64,000 nucleotides of DNA from Phycisphaerae bacterium (GTDB taxonomy: Bacteria > Planctomycetota > Phycisphaerae > Phycisphaerales > UBA1924), in NCBI GenBank assembly GCA_030429705.1, contig JAUIES010000001.1:496001-560000 (forward strand). The letters run 5' to 3'. The notes under the pieces were generated by a model. The model had not been told where the DNA came from. It worked only from the letters and a program-made list of their open reading frames with translations, and searched no databases. Numbering within the stretch: position 1 is the first letter of the stretch; each line of letters opens with the position of its first letter. The position numbers and the translations under genes are program-made. Positions 62,019 to 64,000 of this stretch are shown here, in pieces.

Positions 62019-62777
62019 TTGTCTGAACAACTCAGCAAGATCACCGCTGACCAGTGCTCAGCACCACCAGCGAAATACGACGATCTCAAGGCACTGTTCC
62101 TCAACTGCACGCTCAACCGCACGCCGGTGCTGTCGCATACCGAGAAACTCATCGGGGTCGCTCAGCGTGTTTTTGAAGCCAATGGCGTGACGACGAAAGT
62201 CATTCGACCGGTCGATTACGAACTCGCTGCCGGGCTGGGCAAAAACATGGCGGAGACTCCTGAATGGGATCGAGACGATTGGCCCAAGTTGCAGGCTGAG
62301 GTCGATGCCTGCGACATTCTCGTGCTGTGTACATCGGTATGGCTTGGCGAAAAGTCGAGCGTGTGCAACCGCGTGCTTGAACGCATGTACGGCTACACCC
62401 ACGATTTCAACGAGAAAGGTCAGTACCGCGACTACGGCAAAGTCGGCGCGACGCTGATCACGGGCAACGAAGACGGCGTGAAGCACTGCGCGATGAACAT
62501 CCTGTTCTCGCTCAGTCATATCGGATACACCGTGCCGCCGCAGGCCGACGCGGGCTGGATGGGTGAAGCCGGCCCGGGTCCGTCCTACGCCGACCCCGGC
62601 TCGGGTGGTCCTGAGAACGACTTCACCAATCGCAACACGACCTTCCTCGCGTGGAACTGCATGCACCTGGCCCGCATGCTCAAGGATCAGGGCGGTATAC
62701 CCGGCCACGGCAATCAGCCGGACGCGTGGGAGGCGGGCTGCTGCTCGACGAACGCAAGCCCTGAGCACAAGCGGTAG
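62019..62777 (+). CDS. Flavodoxin-fold NAD(P)H-dependent FMN reductase-like protein
   Basis: A 252-residue protein from a TTG at 62019, preceded by AAGGAG at a good distance; no ATG fits and the longer frame to 61956 lacks a ribosome site. LFLNCTLNRTPVLSHTEKLI near residue 25 and ILVLCTSVWLGEKSSVCNRVLERM near 105 are FMN-phosphate and isoalloxazine-loop regions of the flavodoxin-like reductases, and GATLITGNEDGVKHCAMNIL the later strand. Substrate is unknown. Confidence 0.8.
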   Translation: MSEQLSKITADQCSAPPAKYDDLKALFLNCTLNRTPVLSHTEKLIGVAQRVFEANGVTTKVIRPVDYELAAGLGKNMAETPEWDRDDWPKLQAEVDACDILVLCTSVWLGEKSSVCNRVLERMYGYTHDFNEKGQYRDYGKVGATLITGNEDGVKHCAMNILFSLSHIGYTVPPQADAGWMGEAGPGPSYADPGSGGPENDFTNRNTTFLAWNCMHLARMLKDQGGIPGHGNQPDAWEAGCCSTNASPEHKR

Positions 62778-62866
62778 TCACCGCCGGGTCAACAGCCAAA
62801 CCGAGTTCGATTCACCGATGCCGGATTGTTCTCGCACATCATCTCGAATGGCGCATACGCTCGCCC

Positions 62867-63757
62867 ATGACGGTGCCGCGTTACGACATCCTTGCGATCG
62901 ACCTCGATGGCACGCTGCTTGGAGCGGATGGGCAAGTCTCGCCCGGCAACCGGGCTGCGGTTGAGCGGGCTCGGCGGGCGGGGATGCTGGTGCTGCCGTG
63001 TACCGGGCGCGGGCTCGTCGAGTGTCAGGAAGTGCTGGCGCAGTTCGACCACACCGGGCCGGTGGTTGTTGCCGGGGGGGCGATGATTTGTGACGGCTCG
63101 ACGGGTCAAACGCTACACCGGTTTGGGGTGAATCGACACATCGTCGCGGCCTCGACCGCGTTCATCCACGATGCCGGGCACGCGGCTCTGGTACTCAAAG
63201 ACCGCACCGAAACCGGACACGACTATCTCGTCGTCACCAGCGAGAGCGATCATCCCGTCGACCCGGTGTCGCTGTGGTGGTTCGAGGAGTTCAACCTGAC
63301 CACCCGGTTTGTGCGCTCGCTCGAAGACGACGAGCACCCCGACTCGACCGTGCGTGTGGGGCTGGTTGCCGATAGTCGTGATTCGGTGCCACTGGTTGAC
63401 CGCATGAAGGCGGAACTGGGACCGGAGGTCCTGCTGCATTCTTTCCCAGCCCTTATCGCCGACGAGCACAGCAAGTCGGGTGACCGTGAGGTCCACATAC
63501 TCGAAGTCTTCGACAAGCAAGCGCACAAATGGGGCGCGATCGAGTGGGTGGCTCAGCGGCAGGCACTGCTCGGGACACGCGTCGCGGCGATCGGAGACCA
63601 TGTCAACGACCTCACCATGCTTGAGCGGTCCGCCCTGGGCATTGCCATGGGAAACGCTGTTCCAGAAGCAATGGAAGTATCTGATGTGACCACACGCCGT
63701 AACATCGACGATGGCGTGGCGCACGCCATCGATCAGATCCTCGATGGCGTGTGGTAA
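62867..63757 (+). CDS. HAD superfamily phosphatase, Cof type
   Basis: A 296-residue hydrolase. ILAIDLDGTLLGADG has the nucleophile and acid Asp pair (Asp12, Asp14), AVERARRAGMLVLPCTGR the Thr/Ser motif, KWGAIEWVA the Lys, and VAAIGDHVNDLTMLERSALGIAMGNA the metal-binding end. The C2B-type cap lies between. Cof-type enzymes remove phosphate from sugars or nucleotides. Its stop is 13 bp before rsmA. Confidence 0.9.
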   Translation: MTVPRYDILAIDLDGTLLGADGQVSPGNRAAVERARRAGMLVLPCTGRGLVECQEVLAQFDHTGPVVVAGGAMICDGSTGQTLHRFGVNRHIVAASTAFIHDAGHAALVLKDRTETGHDYLVVTSESDHPVDPVSLWWFEEFNLTTRFVRSLEDDEHPDSTVRVGLVADSRDSVPLVDRMKAELGPEVLLHSFPALIADEHSKSGDREVHILEVFDKQAHKWGAIEWVAQRQALLGTRVAAIGDHVNDLTMLERSALGIAMGNAVPEAMEVSDVTTRRNIDDGVAHAIDQILDGVW

Positions 63758-63770
63758 TGGAGTGTGGTCT

Positions 63771-64000
63771 GTGCAGACACTGAGCGAGATACGAACGCTG
63801 CTCAACGAGCGAGGGCTTCGGCCGAGGCGTTCACTCGGGCAGAACTTTCTGGTTGACCACAACCTGCTCAAACAACTGGTCGACGCATCGGGTGCCGGCG
63901 ACAACGACCTGGTGCTCGAGGTCGGGCCGGGGACCGGAACCATGACCGAGGAGATCCTCGATCGTGGGTGCCGCGTCATAGCCTGCGAACTCGATACCGA
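63771..64000 (+). CDS. rsmA: 16S rRNA dimethyladenosine transferase RsmA/KsgA (partial, 5' part)
   Basis: The first 76 residues are in the window. From the GTG at 63771 (GGAG eight bases upstream) they read VQTLSEIRTLLNERGL, RRSLGQNFLVDHNLL, and LVLEVGPGTGTMTEEIL, the SAM-binding Rossmann motif, then VIACELDT. The LGQNFL stretch near residue 22 is the RsmA/KsgA signature. It dimethylates two adenines in helix 45 of 16S rRNA. The gene continues past the right edge. Confidence 0.93.
   Translation, partial: MQTLSEIRTLLNERGLRPRRSLGQNFLVDHNLLKQLVDASGAGDNDLVLEVGPGTGTMTEEILDRGCRVIACELDT

Overview
The window looks like a chromosomal segment of a planctomycete of the class Phycisphaerae, probably Phycisphaerales. 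This is inferred from the mix of genes: six exported proteins that end in a 'GC-type' dockerin-like domain (paired FFDVxxFLxAF motifs, mostly closing in GCP), three proteins with PEP-CTERM-like sorting tails (PAPG/PSPAG, a hydrophobic stretch, then RRR), two DUF1080 proteins, a sulfatase, an LptD-like outer-membrane protein, and membrane proteins carrying Cys4 zinc ribbons. Most genes are moderately GC-rich. No rRNA, tRNA or CRISPR array was seen. The genes at both edges are cut (a 2-oxoacid dehydrogenase E1 beta subunit on the left, rsmA on the right).

Layout. 1-6.9 kb: a minus-strand operon for branched-chain (leucine-type) acyl-CoA catabolism: HMG-CoA lyase, three crotonase-fold proteins, a long VLCAD/ACAD9-like acyl-CoA dehydrogenase, then E1 alpha and E1 beta. 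7-14.8 kb: a zinc-ribbon membrane protein divergent from LptD, a lipoprotein, thiS, a DUF1801 protein with a histone-like tail, rmuC and a secreted cupredoxin. 15-19.3 kb: a dockerin protein, a degenerate receiver-domain protein and a chaperonin operon in which two small unknown genes separate groES from groEL. 19.4-37.7 kb: an accessory-looking region with a DUF4062 protein, dockerin proteins, DUF2200, DUF1080, VOC proteins, a LuxR-type regulator, a lone sucC, an Mrr-type endonuclease, a GrpB-like protein, a lipoprotein metallopeptidase and a YqaE/Pmp3 peptide. 37.7-53 kb: sulfatase, MetE-like protein, ABC-F ATPase, an ECF sigma factor with a small zinc-binding partner, a spondin-domain protein, nitroreductase, an S1-domain protein, a Gfo/Idh/MocA oxidoreductase, thioredoxin and folP. 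53-64 kb: ftsK, a ketoglutarate-semialdehyde-type dehydrogenase, a ComM/YifB ATPase, an S74 tail-fibre-type exported protein, a 21-bp tandem-repeat ORF, a flavodoxin-fold protein, a HAD phosphatase and rsmA.

The most unusual items are: (1) a perfectly phased 21-bp (seven-codon) degenerate tandem array at 61387-61680 whose variation is codon-like; (2) a family of five dispersed ~85-bp palindromic elements (20.3, 21.2, 35.5, 59.4, 61.8 kb), two of which bracket a dockerin gene; (3) the groES-orf-orf-groEL arrangement preceded by a degenerate receiver; (4) the two end cysteines of the dockerin-like domains, present together in five copies and absent together in one; (5) the DUF4062 gene next to groEL. 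All functional calls are from reading sequence motifs; no database search was possible.
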